Source of the DNA: Adiantum capillus-veneris
Lineage: Eukaryota; Streptophyta; Polypodiopsida; Polypodiales; Pteridaceae
NCBI GenBank assembly: GCA_014529385.2
Contig: CM043966.1
Location: 87,326,087-87,390,086 of the forward strand
Direction of reading: 5' to 3'
DNA: 64,000 nucleotides
Shown in pieces: positions 32,140 to 42,548 of the stretch. The notes beneath the pieces are model-generated. The model was not told the DNA's origin. It searched no databases and worked only from the letters and a program-made list of their open reading frames with translations. Every line of letters begins with the position of its first letter. The first letter of the stretch is position 1. Both the position numbers and the translations under genes were made by a program.

Positions 32140-34988
32140 GACCGCAGCCCCCGCATCCAAGAGTCGCCCCTATGAACCAAGTGGGTTGCGAGCCATCAAA
32201 TGCTTATGCAGATGGTTGTGAGGAGGAAATAGACACTAGTATTGCCTACGGACTTGATACATTGGAAGAGTGTCCTATATACTACATGGAAGATTGTTGG
32301 GGACAAGTCAAGCCGGTTTATCAAGCTGCTGCTCTCGCATCCAGAGGTCAAAATATCAACACCCAGGCTAGGAGGCCACCTCTTCAATGCTACGAGTGTG
32401 GTGGACCACATCGAGTAGCGGAGTGCCCTATTAGGCTGCAAAAGAATGCTGCACAGATGCAAATGAATCAAGGGAGCACGTCTGCAATGCCAATACTCAC
32501 ATGTAATCGTTGTGGCATAGATCACTTGATTGCCCAATGCCCCTATAACCCAAATGCGCCTAAAATCACACCCCTGAATTTGGTCGAAATTGCTAGTGTG
32601 ACATCGCCAATACCACCCGTCGCACCCGCTTATGCGATTACACGGTCCATGCTTCAAGGGCCAGGACATATCCTCGAAGAGAGAGATACCGCGTCAGTTA
32701 TCCAAGCAAAGAAAAAGAAGACACGAAGGAAGAAGTCGCAGAATACGGAAAATTCAAAGCCAAGTTCCAAAACAAACATAGGAACAGGAGATGACCCCGT
32801 GTATATGAATGACCTCGAGGATGATTCAGATTCAGTCGAGACAATGGAGACTAGAACCAATACCACAAAGGGAAAGACCGACAAAGAAAACCGTAACATG
32901 GAACCAAATGAAAACCGAATGAGAGAAAACCATAAAGAGCCTCTGAAAACACCACAAGTGTTTCCAAATTCAATCCAAGACCCCCAAGATAAACCGCAGG
33001 GGCAAAAAGGGAAAATTCGTAAAAAGAAGATTGGGACGTATCCAAACCCAGTAGACGAGATTGAGCAGGTGAAACATCTAAGAGGTTTAGTGGAGGAGAC
33101 TCAAAGGAAACTAGAACCAGAACCCATGCATGTCAAAATTCATGACACAGTGTTTCCCACGCAAGTTCATCCACCCCACATGAACCATAGATCGTTAGCC
33201 ATATCTAGTATCATCCAAGAAGGGAGTGAGGACAGGACATCAGAAAGTGAGCATACACCCTTCTTGTTGGAAAGGATGTTTAACGAAGGAATACCTGATC
33301 CCATTGAGGAATATGAGATTCCATCCTCACCAGTTCCTAGTCAAGGACCTACACCCTGTAAAACTCCAATGAATGTTGCCAAACTAGTGGACTTCATGTC
33401 TTCTGAGGTCCGAACCACGATCATAGCAAAGCTGTATGGAGATCCTGAGTTATTCCTTGCACTTCGAGCATTCCTTAACGGAGAGCTACGAACGGGATTA
33501 CCGCAGTTTGCGCAACCAAATAGGCCTGACTCGATTATGATTGATGAGGAAAATCATGTGCAATCACTTGACTTAGATGGACACGAGTCTGTGATCGAGG
33601 TACCCATTAACGAATTAGGGCAGTATTTTGAAGGCGACGAGTCTAATGCGACCCTACCCATCACTACCAAGGGATTAACTATAAAGGGAATTCTTGATGG
33701 TGGTGCGGGAGTTAGCATCGTTACAAAAGATTGTTGGGAATCCATGGGAAAACCCCGCCTCAGTGTTACTAACATTGTGGTAAAGATGGCAAATGGTACC
33801 ATAGCCAAACCTATGGGGATGCTCAAGGATCTTAAGATCAAAGTTCTAGGACACAAGGTACGACATACGTTCATTGTAATGGATTTCTCTAAACACCTTA
33901 TGTCATATGAAATGATTTTAGGACGACCATTCATGAGGGAAGCACAAATGGTTCACGATTGGTCTAAAAATCATGTCTATTTGCAATTCCAAGACTCTGT
34001 CCTTAGAGTGGATTTGGTGACTGGTAAAGTACACCCCTTAGGGAGTAAAACCATTATTGATCATCGCTCTGACACCACAGTTCACTCGGCCCCACTACAA
34101 TATTGTTACACTTGTAAGAAGGATACAGACATTGGCCAAGATTCTCCTTACATGGATGTGTTACCGGGTATGACGGAATCAGACAATGTGGATTGGGTCC
34201 ACCTAGCATCAACCATAGACACTTGGGGAAATAGGGGGACGACCTGGGTAACACCTGAGGGGAATGAAATGCCTATACCCTTAAATATGCTACAAGTAAT
34301 GCATATCGCTTTCGACAAGACTCATCCTAATGTAACGAAGAAAACATACAAGTGGGTCCCTAAAGCTTCCTTAGCGACCATAGCTAGTGCTAAAAAACAG
34401 AAGCCTTGTAAGAAACGTACCAATCACTCCAAGAAATGTAAAGAAACGCTGCGTTGGATTCCTAAACGACTATTGGAAGCCCAAGGATACTATGAAGGAA
34501 ATGATCAAATCTGGGTGCCCAAACGTAAAGTGTACTCTTACCTGTCACCTGGCCCATGTAAACCCAATCCTGTGGCTCCAAAACAAATTGAAAATCGCGG
34601 AAAGGAAAAAATCATGGAATGTTACACACCCGTTCTAGAGCTAGTTTGGGTACCAAAGAAAGAACGATTTGTTCCACCTAGCTCAGGAACAGGGAAATCA
34701 AATGAAGCTTCTTGCTCTTCATGTAGTTCCTATATGCAAATAGAAGCTTCGACACAACCTCCACCTACCACTGTACATATCCATCCAAGCACGAAAGAGT
34801 TTGCACCTTCCGGGGTAAGTTCACCACCTACAACAACGTTGCAAATAAAATCCTGGGAGAGTACCTTACCACCCTTACAACTTGACGAGGCACCTAGGGT
34901 AATAGAAAACTACTGGCAAAAATTCTCACCTATTACCAACTGGAACAATTGGTTTCAAAGGGTGACAAGCTCATTTCAAACGGTATGA
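32082..34988 (+). CDS. zinc-knuckle / retropepsin-like / WVPK-repeat protein (ORF2)
   Basis: 968 codons from the first ATG. The frame is open from 32007 and lies in the -1 frame relative to ORF1. Two further zinc knuckles, CYECGGPHRVAEC at residue 103 and CNRCGIDHLIAQC at 141, both have the C-X2-C-X3-H-X4-C spacing. A Lys/Glu/Asn-rich low-complexity region spans about 205-350. The retropepsin-like domain spans about 525-640: TIKGILDGGAGVSIVTKD with D539-G-G in place of D-[ST]-G, then MANGTIAKPMGM and YEMILGRPFMREAQ (ILGRPF near 612). The tail holds four [VI]-containing W-x-P-K motifs at W758, W792, W811 and W856 among basic residues, then a Ser/Pro/Thr-rich end. RT is absent: the frame simply stops. 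It probably acts as a Gag extension with a protease. The start by frameshift or reinitiation is unresolved. Confidence 0.85.
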   Translation: MVPRSQNVVQATPLPPPVLGPQPPHPRVAPMNQVGCEPSNAYADGCEEEIDTSIAYGLDTLEECPIYYMEDCWGQVKPVYQAAALASRGQNINTQARRPPLQCYECGGPHRVAECPIRLQKNAAQMQMNQGSTSAMPILTCNRCGIDHLIAQCPYNPNAPKITPLNLVEIASVTSPIPPVAPAYAITRSMLQGPGHILEERDTASVIQAKKKKTRRKKSQNTENSKPSSKTNIGTGDDPVYMNDLEDDSDSVETMETRTNTTKGKTDKENRNMEPNENRMRENHKEPLKTPQVFPNSIQDPQDKPQGQKGKIRKKKIGTYPNPVDEIEQVKHLRGLVEETQRKLEPEPMHVKIHDTVFPTQVHPPHMNHRSLAISSIIQEGSEDRTSESEHTPFLLERMFNEGIPDPIEEYEIPSSPVPSQGPTPCKTPMNVAKLVDFMSSEVRTTIIAKLYGDPELFLALRAFLNGELRTGLPQFAQPNRPDSIMIDEENHVQSLDLDGHESVIEVPINELGQYFEGDESNATLPITTKGLTIKGILDGGAGVSIVTKDCWESMGKPRLSVTNIVVKMANGTIAKPMGMLKDLKIKVLGHKVRHTFIVMDFSKHLMSYEMILGRPFMREAQMVHDWSKNHVYLQFQDSVLRVDLVTGKVHPLGSKTIIDHRSDTTVHSAPLQYCYTCKKDTDIGQDSPYMDVLPGMTESDNVDWVHLASTIDTWGNRGTTWVTPEGNEMPIPLNMLQVMHIAFDKTHPNVTKKTYKWVPKASLATIASAKKQKPCKKRTNHSKKCKETLRWIPKRLLEAQGYYEGNDQIWVPKRKVYSYLSPGPCKPNPVAPKQIENRGKEKIMECYTPVLELVWVPKKERFVPPSSGTGKSNEASCSSCSSYMQIEASTQPPPTTVHIHPSTKEFAPSGVSSPPTTTLQIKSWESTLPPLQLDEAPRVIENYWQKFSPITNWNNWFQRVTSSFQTV

Positions 34989-35088
34989 TCTACCCAAGGA
35001 AGGGGGGAGTGTTTGCTGACAGTCATCATTCATTTGTTTCCCTCTCAACCTTTTTCCCTGACCTCTCAATCTCCGATCTTAGGGAATG

Positions 35089-35098
35089 TATATATATA
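35089..35098 (+). promoter_or_regulatory. internal TATA run before ORF3
   Basis: TATATATATA in the context GGAATG-TATATATATA-GCC, 101 bases after the ORF2 stop and 172 before the ORF3 ATG. It could drive a separate ORF3 transcript. A 10-codon upstream frame begins at 35150. Confidence 0.4.
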
Positions 35099-35270
35099 GC
35101 CTTATACTCACAAAAAAACAAAAATAGTAAAGAGCAAGAGCGCCTAGCAATGAGAGAGCACCCTATCAGATCTTACATATAAGTCCAAATTCACCGTGTC
35201 AAGTCAAGCAACACACAAAAACAACTCTTATGTTTTAAAGGCCTAACCAAATCTATCTGTCTTGTCAGAA

Positions 35271-35693
35271 ATGGCTACTTCACCAGAGGCATGCACTTCT
35301 ATTTTTGATGAAAGGTACCCCTTGTCTTTTCAACAAGTGTTCTACGTATGCTACCCTATACTTTCTTGCGAATGGGATTTGATAGAGAGCCTTGCATGTG
35401 AGAGAAATTTTGAGGAGTTAGAATGGCTGATACGTCTATGGCTAACTAGTGATCCCTACCCAGTGGCGAATGTGTCTCCAATGGCACATGCTTATTCTTT
35501 TGCACAAGATGAGTATCCACGCATCACGAGGTTCTTGATTAGCATGCTTGCACAAGAGGATGATGAAGAGGAACTAATAGAGACCGAGGAAGACTATGGC
35601 CTCACGGACAACGATTTTATTTATCTAGATGATGAGGATAGAGGCCTAGCCTTAGGGTGGCCACCCGGTTTATATAATATCCTCTTTCCTTGA
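35271..35693 (+). CDS. unrecognised acidic protein (ORF3) of the non-autonomous element
   Basis: 140 codons, intact, starting at ATG 35271 in good plant context (CAGAAATGGC). I do not recognise the family. The first half is compact and aromatic (YPLSFQQVFYVCYPILSCEW, ECL-free; NFEELEWLIRLWLTSDPYP). The middle reads MAHAYSFAQDEYPRITRFL, and residues 95-130 are very acidic (EDDEEELIETEED, YLDDEDRG). The end is WPPGLYNILFP. No signal peptide, membrane segment or nucleic-acid-binding motif is evident. It lies between the protease ORF and the 3' LTR, where some gypsy elements carry env-like or accessory genes, but it lacks a transmembrane anchor. A domesticated host gene fragment or a regulator of trans-mobilisation are both possible. 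Confidence 0.7.
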   Translation: MATSPEACTSIFDERYPLSFQQVFYVCYPILSCEWDLIESLACERNFEELEWLIRLWLTSDPYPVANVSPMAHAYSFAQDEYPRITRFLISMLAQEDDEEELIETEEDYGLTDNDFIYLDDEDRGLALGWPPGLYNILFP

Positions 35694-37023
35694 TTCTAAA
35701 AGGGGTGACAGATAGGTAGGTTAGGGGTCTAGATTGTGTTTTGAGTTTGTTTTTTAGGAGTTTTAATTTTTCCCACTGATGTGCCTCCTGGAGGTATTCC
35801 TTTTGTTTCCTAGTGTGTACAGGAGCGTGTTGCTATTGATAGGATTTGGATCTTCATGGAACCTTCAAATCAAGCGCGACCATCGACACAAACAGGTGTT
35901 TCTTGTCCATTAGCATTGCCCTTATCTTTTTTGCATCCATGTTTGTCTGCTTTGATTGTGATTGGTAGCATAATATTCAGCGCATTGGTTAGTATCAAAC
36001 ATTTAATTCAATGTAATGTTTTGTCATAATCACTTGTTTAGAGGTAAAAATCAAGCAGTCCGACTAAGCTAGTTTGACCAAGCTAGGTACTAGAAATCTT
36101 CTCTTAATACCATGGGGAATGCCTTCCTAATAAGCAATGGTTACTTAGGTTCTTAATCCGATTTAGGCAGCATTGTATGAAATGTACTAGGGCTTTCTAG
36201 TGGGCTTAACCCTAGTGACCTTTAGCTTAAATATTATAAAGGGAGTTTACTAATGTGATGAGCCTGGGGAATGTAACAGTGTTATATGACCCCCCAAAGT
36301 TACAAAATTAAAATGATGAAAATGAACAAACAAAAAATCAAAGTGCCACAATGTAAAATTTTAAGCTGGAAAAGAAATCTCGGCTTGATTTGGTACTTCA
36401 CTCACATGTATCGCCTATGGTACTAGAGCCCTAGAGATTCCCAGCGTGGGCGCTTTTCCTTGAAAAGCAAAAAACCCAAGGCATACAAAATAAGCACACA
36501 CATCATAATTGAATCAATGTGAAAAGACCTTGGGGGGTCAAAGAAAGTAATCAGTCAGGCGATGATTTCATGAGAAATTCCTTTTATGGTAGCTTAACTA
36601 CAAGGTTTTCTAGATATAGCCTCTAGTCAGCCCTCGAACATGAATACTTGGCTCTCGCGATTAAACAACTTAATTGACCACAGAAAGTTAAGAAGCTTAC
36701 CCATGGTATTAATATTCGATCTCTAGTGCTTTTCGACCGTCAAATTAGTGACCCCAGACTTGTTTAATTTTCTACCTTTACATCTGTTTATGCATTTGAT
36801 TACATTGCAATTTAATGTTCATTGCTAACAAATTGTTTGAAATTCTTTGACCAATCAATTTTTCTACCTAAAACTGCATATGCTTTTTAAGAGAATGCAA
36901 TTACTGTGCCAATGTTGTTTGATTTTGCAGTGACTGAAGAAGGCTAAGGACATTCATCTCAAATGCTCTTCCACCTCGACGACCCAGCTTCAACTCAATA
37001 GCTTCCGAGGACGGAATCTACAT
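35694..37023 (+). other. 3' untranslated region of the non-autonomous element
   Basis: 1.3 kb with no recognisable coding sequence on either strand. It ends in CTTCCGAGGACGGAATC just before the polypurine tract, a composition typical of the 3' end of plant gypsy elements. Confidence 0.6.
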
Positions 37024-37037
37024 CAGGAAGGGGGGCA
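37024..37037 (+). promoter_or_regulatory. polypurine tract
   Basis: CAGGAAGGGGGGCA directly before the 3' LTR start TGTTAACC. This is the expected plus-strand priming site. Confidence 0.85.
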
Positions 37038-37330
37038 TGTTAACCCTCACGGCATACGGACACCCATCACCTACGATGGACGCGTATTATGTATTTGGTA
37101 GAGTCAGGTACCGGGCTTGTCGGACCAATAGGGAAAGGTAGAGTGATCGCCGATGAGAGGCGCACTTTAACTTGGACATTCAAGGGATTAGTTGGTTAAG
37201 CATGGGCGCCCAAGTGTGAATGGGGTGAGCTCCTATAAAAGCCAACTAAACCTAATTTTTACTCATTCTCTCATTTGTGCAATTGAAGAGTGCTCTTGCT
37301 CCATCTCCATCTTCTTCTTCTTCACCTCCT

Positions 37331-37362
<32 letters not shown>

Positions 37363-37613
37363 GGAGAGTGTGTGTGCGATCGAGCATTACGAAGGCACGA
37401 CGGCGGCGAAGCGGTTGAGCGCGGCACGTCTGCAGCTTCTTCTTCATCGCGGCGAGGAATCCACCACGAAGGCGAGCGTAGAGCGGTGAGTGACACACCC
37501 TTTGTTTTCTTGAGCTTGCTAGTTTAGGCTTGTTGTGTGCTTGGAGCCGTTTGTGGCTCGCATACGGTGTATTGGCAAGTCCCTTGCTTCGACAGTGCGG
37601 CAAGGAGCGCACA
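37038..37613 (+). repeat. 3' LTR of the non-autonomous element
   Basis: 576 bases, the same as 28260-28833 except for nine rather than eight TG units. It is followed by the ACGTG target duplication at 37614-37618. Confidence 0.95.
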
Positions 37614-37790
37614 ACGTGGTTGCGGGCAATAAACCGAGTAGCAAACCACCCTACATAATGAGCCATTCTTAGGCTGCTGAGGTGGAACATCAGCTTGCTT
37701 ACTATCTCAGTAGAGGTTTTATTCAACCTAGTTACTCATTATGGGCTTCTCCTATCCTATTGGTGAAGAAAAAGGCTAGTAGCCATTTTA
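37614..37790 (+). pseudogene. gypsy-D RT N-terminus, part downstream of the insertion
   Basis: Reads VVAGNKPSSKPPYIMS, then AAEVEHQLAYYLSRGFIQPS and LWASPILLVKKK. This is the RT segment that should follow the linker at 28180-28259, so the two halves were one gene. Similarity ends abruptly after VKKKA, where the element is truncated. Confidence 0.8.
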
Positions 37791-40201
37791 AGGCCCGAAG
37801 GACCCTTGTTTGGTCATTTTGTGTGCCCTTGTGGCCTCTGTTGTTGAAGGTCCCTGCTGGGACATTCAAATGGCAAACAGGGTTTAATACATAGCCATGA
37901 GATAGAGGTGTAGTGTTTGATGTACTCAAATCAAGGCCCCCCCTCCCCAACATTTTGCTTTGTGTTCAAAGGTGGGTCAAAGGTCTCACAAATCCCGTGC
38001 ACTTAACATTAAGAGCTAGAAATCAACCAAACAAGGAGCGAGTTTTTACTTCCTTGTGTCCGCCCCCTATTCTTGCGAATATTTTGGTAGATAAAATTCT
38101 TTGGTATTTGAAACCACATGTGATATCTATTGTTATAGTATCCAACCAAAGGTTTCTTAATTATAAATTTACATAGGCACGAGTGGTTTATATCTTCTGT
38201 GTTAACAATGTATGCATCTATAATTTATGTTTACACTTTTTCTATCCAAATGAGCTACATAGTAGAAGTCAAATCCACTATCTAACAGTTAAGTTCACAA
38301 GGTTATAGCTAGCTATCATCTATAGTAATACCAAAGAAATAGCTACCAATAGCCAATGAATAGGGATGTTTAAGAAGATTTGATACCAAACACTTGTCAA
38401 CACTACTCAAAAAAGGTGGAAACTCAAAGGCTTTACAATATATGGATGTTGAAACATGAATCAATAATAAGTTAATTGTTTACCTTTCAATCACCGATGT
38501 ACATCGACACCTTCATCTCAAGTTGTCCTTTCTATAAGTCAAGCTTGGTATATGCATACTAGTATGGAAACAATAGCATGTTGGAAAACAAGAATTTGGC
38601 TTTCTCAACTTGTGAAACATTGCAATGAAGTAGGATATATCCAACATCCCCAAATGAGGACAACTTGACAAAGGTTATGAAACACTTCAATAAGAATAAC
38701 CATTAATGTGATTAAACTGAAATCAAAATATTGATTGAATCTCTTCATGGTGGAGTGATTAAGACTTGAGACTTGAAACATCATAGAGGAAAATCAACAA
38801 TGTTTCTCAAATCTATATGAAACTCTAGTAATCTGAAATAAATTCTCTCACTCAATATAACACCATTTACCAAAAAACAATATTTACATCGCACCAAATT
38901 AAAATGAGTATAAATAAAAAATCATTTATTAAGGAATCCAACCTCATGAAAAGAATTACAAAGGGAGACAATGTTTTTGTTGTGAGGATTCTCTTACAAG
39001 TGTTTGCCTTCCTCATCTAGAGATTCATATACACTTGATTATTTGTGTGTCTATGAGACTAGGGAGGATGGTAGTACTTTATGAAGGGATTTTCTAAGAG
39101 CTCCTAGAGATTACCTATTGGTTCAAGACTCTACACAAATCCTTCTATTCTTATCAAAATCTTTCAACGCGGTAGTGAAAGGTTCCTCGGGAACCAAGAA
39201 TACAATGTTTTCCATCTCTGCACATGTTTGCTTGTCCTTGTCCTCTCAAAAAAAGTTGAATCTGTAAGTAAACACGAGATTTTGTGAGCACAAAGTTATT
39301 ACGTACATAATGATGCCATTTTAATAGTCTATTGACAACTATACAAAGAAGAAATTAGAAGGAGAATCTTTGATAACTCTCCATAGATAACATAACCTAC
39401 TTGCATTGCGTGACTCAATGACATGCTACACAATCGTGGATGGCACACCAAAACCATCAACATAATAGCACACCCCAATGTTATGCGGTGTGAAGCCCTA
39501 TACACTGAAGTCCATAAAGAGGTTCGTTGTCTCCAACATGATAAACTTAGAGATGGAGATGATGTTAAGCTTTGAATGTAAGCTACAAGGGTAGTTTTCT
39601 TACCATTCCATCTTTATGTTGGAGGTGAACCCTTGCAATGCCCAATCACCATTCATACCTCTTGTTGTTGTGGTATGCAAGTCATGTGAGCTCATACTTT
39701 TTCCACCTTTGGGAGTAGAGGTTTCCATGTAGTGTGAGTGCATGAAAGTAGAAGAAGGACAATCTTGTTTCATGTTGTAATGGAGGTGAGAGAAGCTAGC
39801 TTGGTGTGAAAATATGTGGTGGGCAAGGGAAAGAGATGGGGGAGGAGCTTGCTCGGTGCTACAATGGAGGTGGGAGAAAGCTAGTAGAGATAATGTTTAT
39901 AGGTGTTGCATGTGGTTGTTGTAGCAATGCAGAGCCTGGAAAAGGGTTGTAAGAGAGAAAAACACTTTTTAGCTGTAGAATAGGCTTAGAAAGACTTTGG
40001 TGTGTGGAAAATGATGTTTTGAACTTTAAAAAAAGAAACTTTTTTTTTGTTTTTCTAGTGCATGTTTTTCATTGCAAGAGGTCAAAAATGTTTTTTAGAC
40101 CATAAAATTGGTTTGGAGGCCTTTTAAACAGGAAACTTTGAAGTTTTAGTATATTTTTAAATACGGACCAAAAAGGTGTGAGAAAGAGGTCAAAATGGTC
40201 C

Positions 40202-40232
<31 letters not shown>

Positions 40233-40372
40233 CCCCTAGCCACCTCCCTTACCTTCTCACTAAGAAAAGAGGCCATTAAGAGGTATAAGGCTACCTTGTC
40301 CCCCTACTTTTTTGAGGGTGTAGAGTGTGTCCACCACCTCTTCCTATTGGCTGGCCTCTATTAAAATATAAT
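37791..40372. other. unassigned sequence
   Basis: No recognisable coding or RNA gene on either strand. AT-rich throughout, with the poly-C tract at 40200-40225 near its end. Confidence 0.4.
40200..40225. repeat. poly-C tract of 26
   Basis: 26 consecutive C after GGT and before ATCCC. The length may be affected by sequencing slippage. Confidence 0.9.
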
Positions 40373-40412
40373 CCCAAAAAGGGCCTCTAGAGGGTTCATA
40401 TTTTTTCTAATG
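40373..40412 (-). repeat. solitary terminal repeat related to the 16163-16494 element
   Basis: On the minus strand it reads CATTAGAAAAAATATGAACC followed by CTCTAGAGGCCC, matching the terminal inverted repeats at 16163 and 16494. It ends where the gag relic begins. I could not find the partner end. Confidence 0.45.
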
Positions 40413-40558
40413 CCACAACGTACTCCGGATGCAGTGAGGGCACTGCACATAAGTTTGACATTAGAAGGCAAGGCCTATAAATGGTGGATCTCTCTCGAGG
40501 ATAAGAACATCATACCACAGACTTGGTAAGCATTTAAGGCTATATTTAGAAAGAAATT
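40413..40558 (+). pseudogene. gag relic, part upstream of the gypsy-A insertion
   Basis: Plus-strand Gag core: DAVRALHISLTLEGKAYKWW, LEDKNIIPQTW, a stop, then AFKAIFRKKF at the insertion point. The fragment continues at 49482. The target duplication AAATT is at 40554-40558. Confidence 0.75.
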
Positions 40559-42146
40559 TGTCATAATAAATAATATCTAATCTCCAAAATGGTTTTCTCA
40601 TGTTACACTGATCGTTTAATATAGGGAAGTACAAGGGGAGCTAGAATATTGGTTAGGCTGGCAAACCGGTCACAGTAGGGATCCAAAGGAGGGAAAATAG
40701 GGATCCAAAGGGGTGGGCCATCTCCAAAATACCAATGTGCAACAATGGGCTTCAAAGACCCTAAGGTTTAGCCCATTAAGACTTCCAAAAAGCTTAGGTT
40801 CCAAAATTAAATGAAATGTTCAATGGTCAAACTCTAGGTAAATTTGGATGCTTGTGGGGAGACTCAAAAGTCTTCCCACATCCCTATCAAGGAGGGGGCG
40901 ATCCATATTTGTAGTGGATGAGAAAGAGACACACACACTCACACACACTCTTCCAAGCTTCCTTTACACAAAGGGCATACTGGACACATGTCAGCTTCCT
41001 ATGCCAGCTGCCCCCAAGGTGCATTCAAATCCTATTGGATGGCCATAGAGGTGGATCAATGAGAATTAGTCTAGAGTACATTTAGTTTAATTCATTTAAA
41101 AACACTTGATAAAAGAACCAATAGAAATTAAGCTCTCTAGAAGACTATTGGATAGTCTCCCAAGGGGTCCAATGAGCATTCAGTAGCCCAATGGCTTGCT
41201 TGAATCCTATTGGCCAGAAGACTAAGAGGTCCAATGAGAGTTTAATATTTAAATACCTAAAGCTCACACAAAAGAGGAAAGGTGGACACATGTCACAAGG
41301 ATATCACTTATGCTTCTTAATTGCCATTGGCTAAGCTTTGCAGGGGCTAGATGGATGTCAGCATGAGCAAATAGCAAGAGGGGTGGAACAAGAGAGAGAG
41401 GGGGCTGATTTTTGCAAGGCATTGTCTCACACACTCTCACACAAGCTCATGTGTGAAGTAAAGAAGACTATCTCCTTCTCAAGCTTTAATGGAAATCTCA
41501 TCATCTACTCTAAGCTTGTGAGAAGGGAGGCCTACACCAACAACTCTTGGCTTTGTGATGCAAATCCAACCAAGAGCCACCAAGCTCCAATGCATGCTTA
41601 TCTCCTCTACCATGCTAATTACTAAGCTATGCTAAGCTATTAAGAGTGGTTATGTGAGGAGACATACTTCTTTCTCATAAGAATACTCCTTCTTCCTCTT
41701 GTCCTACTCTCATACCCCGCTAGCTCTCACCATCTTCAAAGGTGTGTGAGGTCCTGGGTCTGGGACCGTGAGGGAATTGATGTTGTGTTTTCAAGTTTAA
41801 GCTTGGTGTTTGAAGCTTCCAGCTTCATTGCACCAACAAGTTATTGAAGGAACACAAAGTATTGTATTGTAAAATGTCTCCGTTGATGGGGGAAACCTAT
41901 AATACAAAGCCTTTTGTAGGGGGGGTTGGCTCCATGTAAATCCGGTCCTCAACTGTTGTCAATAGCTTAATTTCTCTCTCTTTTTGAAGTATTGTTCATG
42001 CCTATCTAACTAGGTGTTATGTGTTTGTTGCTCTCTCCATCCAAGCACTTTTGTTATGCTCAATAGGAGTATATTCTTAATGAAATGCTCACTATGTCTA
42101 TGTTATTTTCCACTACACACAAGTTACTAGACCATTAAATGTTACA
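40559..42146 (+). repeat. 5' LTR of gypsy-A
   Basis: 1588 bases, TG…CA. Contains an ACAC-rich stretch at 40930-40950 where the 3' LTR has a long (GA)n tract. No gene. Small open frames within it are not conserved in the other LTR copies. Confidence 0.9.
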
Positions 42147-42147
42147 T

Positions 42148-42159
42148 TGGTATCAGAGC
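42148..42159 (+). promoter_or_regulatory. primer-binding site, initiator-Met tRNA
   Basis: TGGTATCAGAGC, one base after the LTR end at 42146. Confidence 0.9.
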
Positions 42160-42548
42160 ACAAGGTTTCTCTTTTCTTGATCAAGAAGAGAGGTCCTCAA
42201 GATAAGTATAAATGGTTGGTATTATTAATTGCAATTGAGTAGGGAGAATAGGGATTTTTTAGCCTTACAGTCTGCTTGCGTCGTGTAGATAACGGGGCAT
42301 CACTGTCGAGAGCTATGGTCTTAATAGTGAAGTCCTACAGGGCTTGCCTACGGCTTAACTACTATTGAGCTATTAGAATCTTGACAGGAGCCGGTACTAT
42401 TTTGTTGATGAAAGACCCTCTCTTCTATTCCTTGTAATTAATGATATACGAGCCATGGGTAATGGAGCTTGAGTGCTTTTCGAAAGGGGTTAAGAGGAGT
42501 AGCAACTGCCAAAGTACACTTAAAATTTTACACCTAATAGTTGTTAGA

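Larger units (their letters stand above)
28260..37613 (+). mobile_element. non-autonomous LTR retrotransposon with Gag, protease and an extra ORF
   Basis: A complete element of 9354 bases. The LTRs are 574 and 576 bases (one extra TG unit in the 3' copy, otherwise no difference I can find) and start TGTTAACC and end GCGCACA. The target duplication ACGTG is perfect (28255-28259 and 37614-37618). A tRNA-Asp-type PBS follows the 5' LTR and a polypurine tract precedes the 3' LTR. Inside are a structured leader, two long overlapping frames (Gag; zinc knuckles plus retropepsin plus WVPK tail) and a third frame. No RT, RNase H or integrase is present in about 8.2 kb. LTR identity implies very recent insertion. 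It resembles the known classes TR-GAG and LARD, but with a protease and an unknown third protein. Enzymes must come in trans, probably from a Tat/Athila-type gypsy element, since tRNA-Asp priming is known there. Confidence 0.92.
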
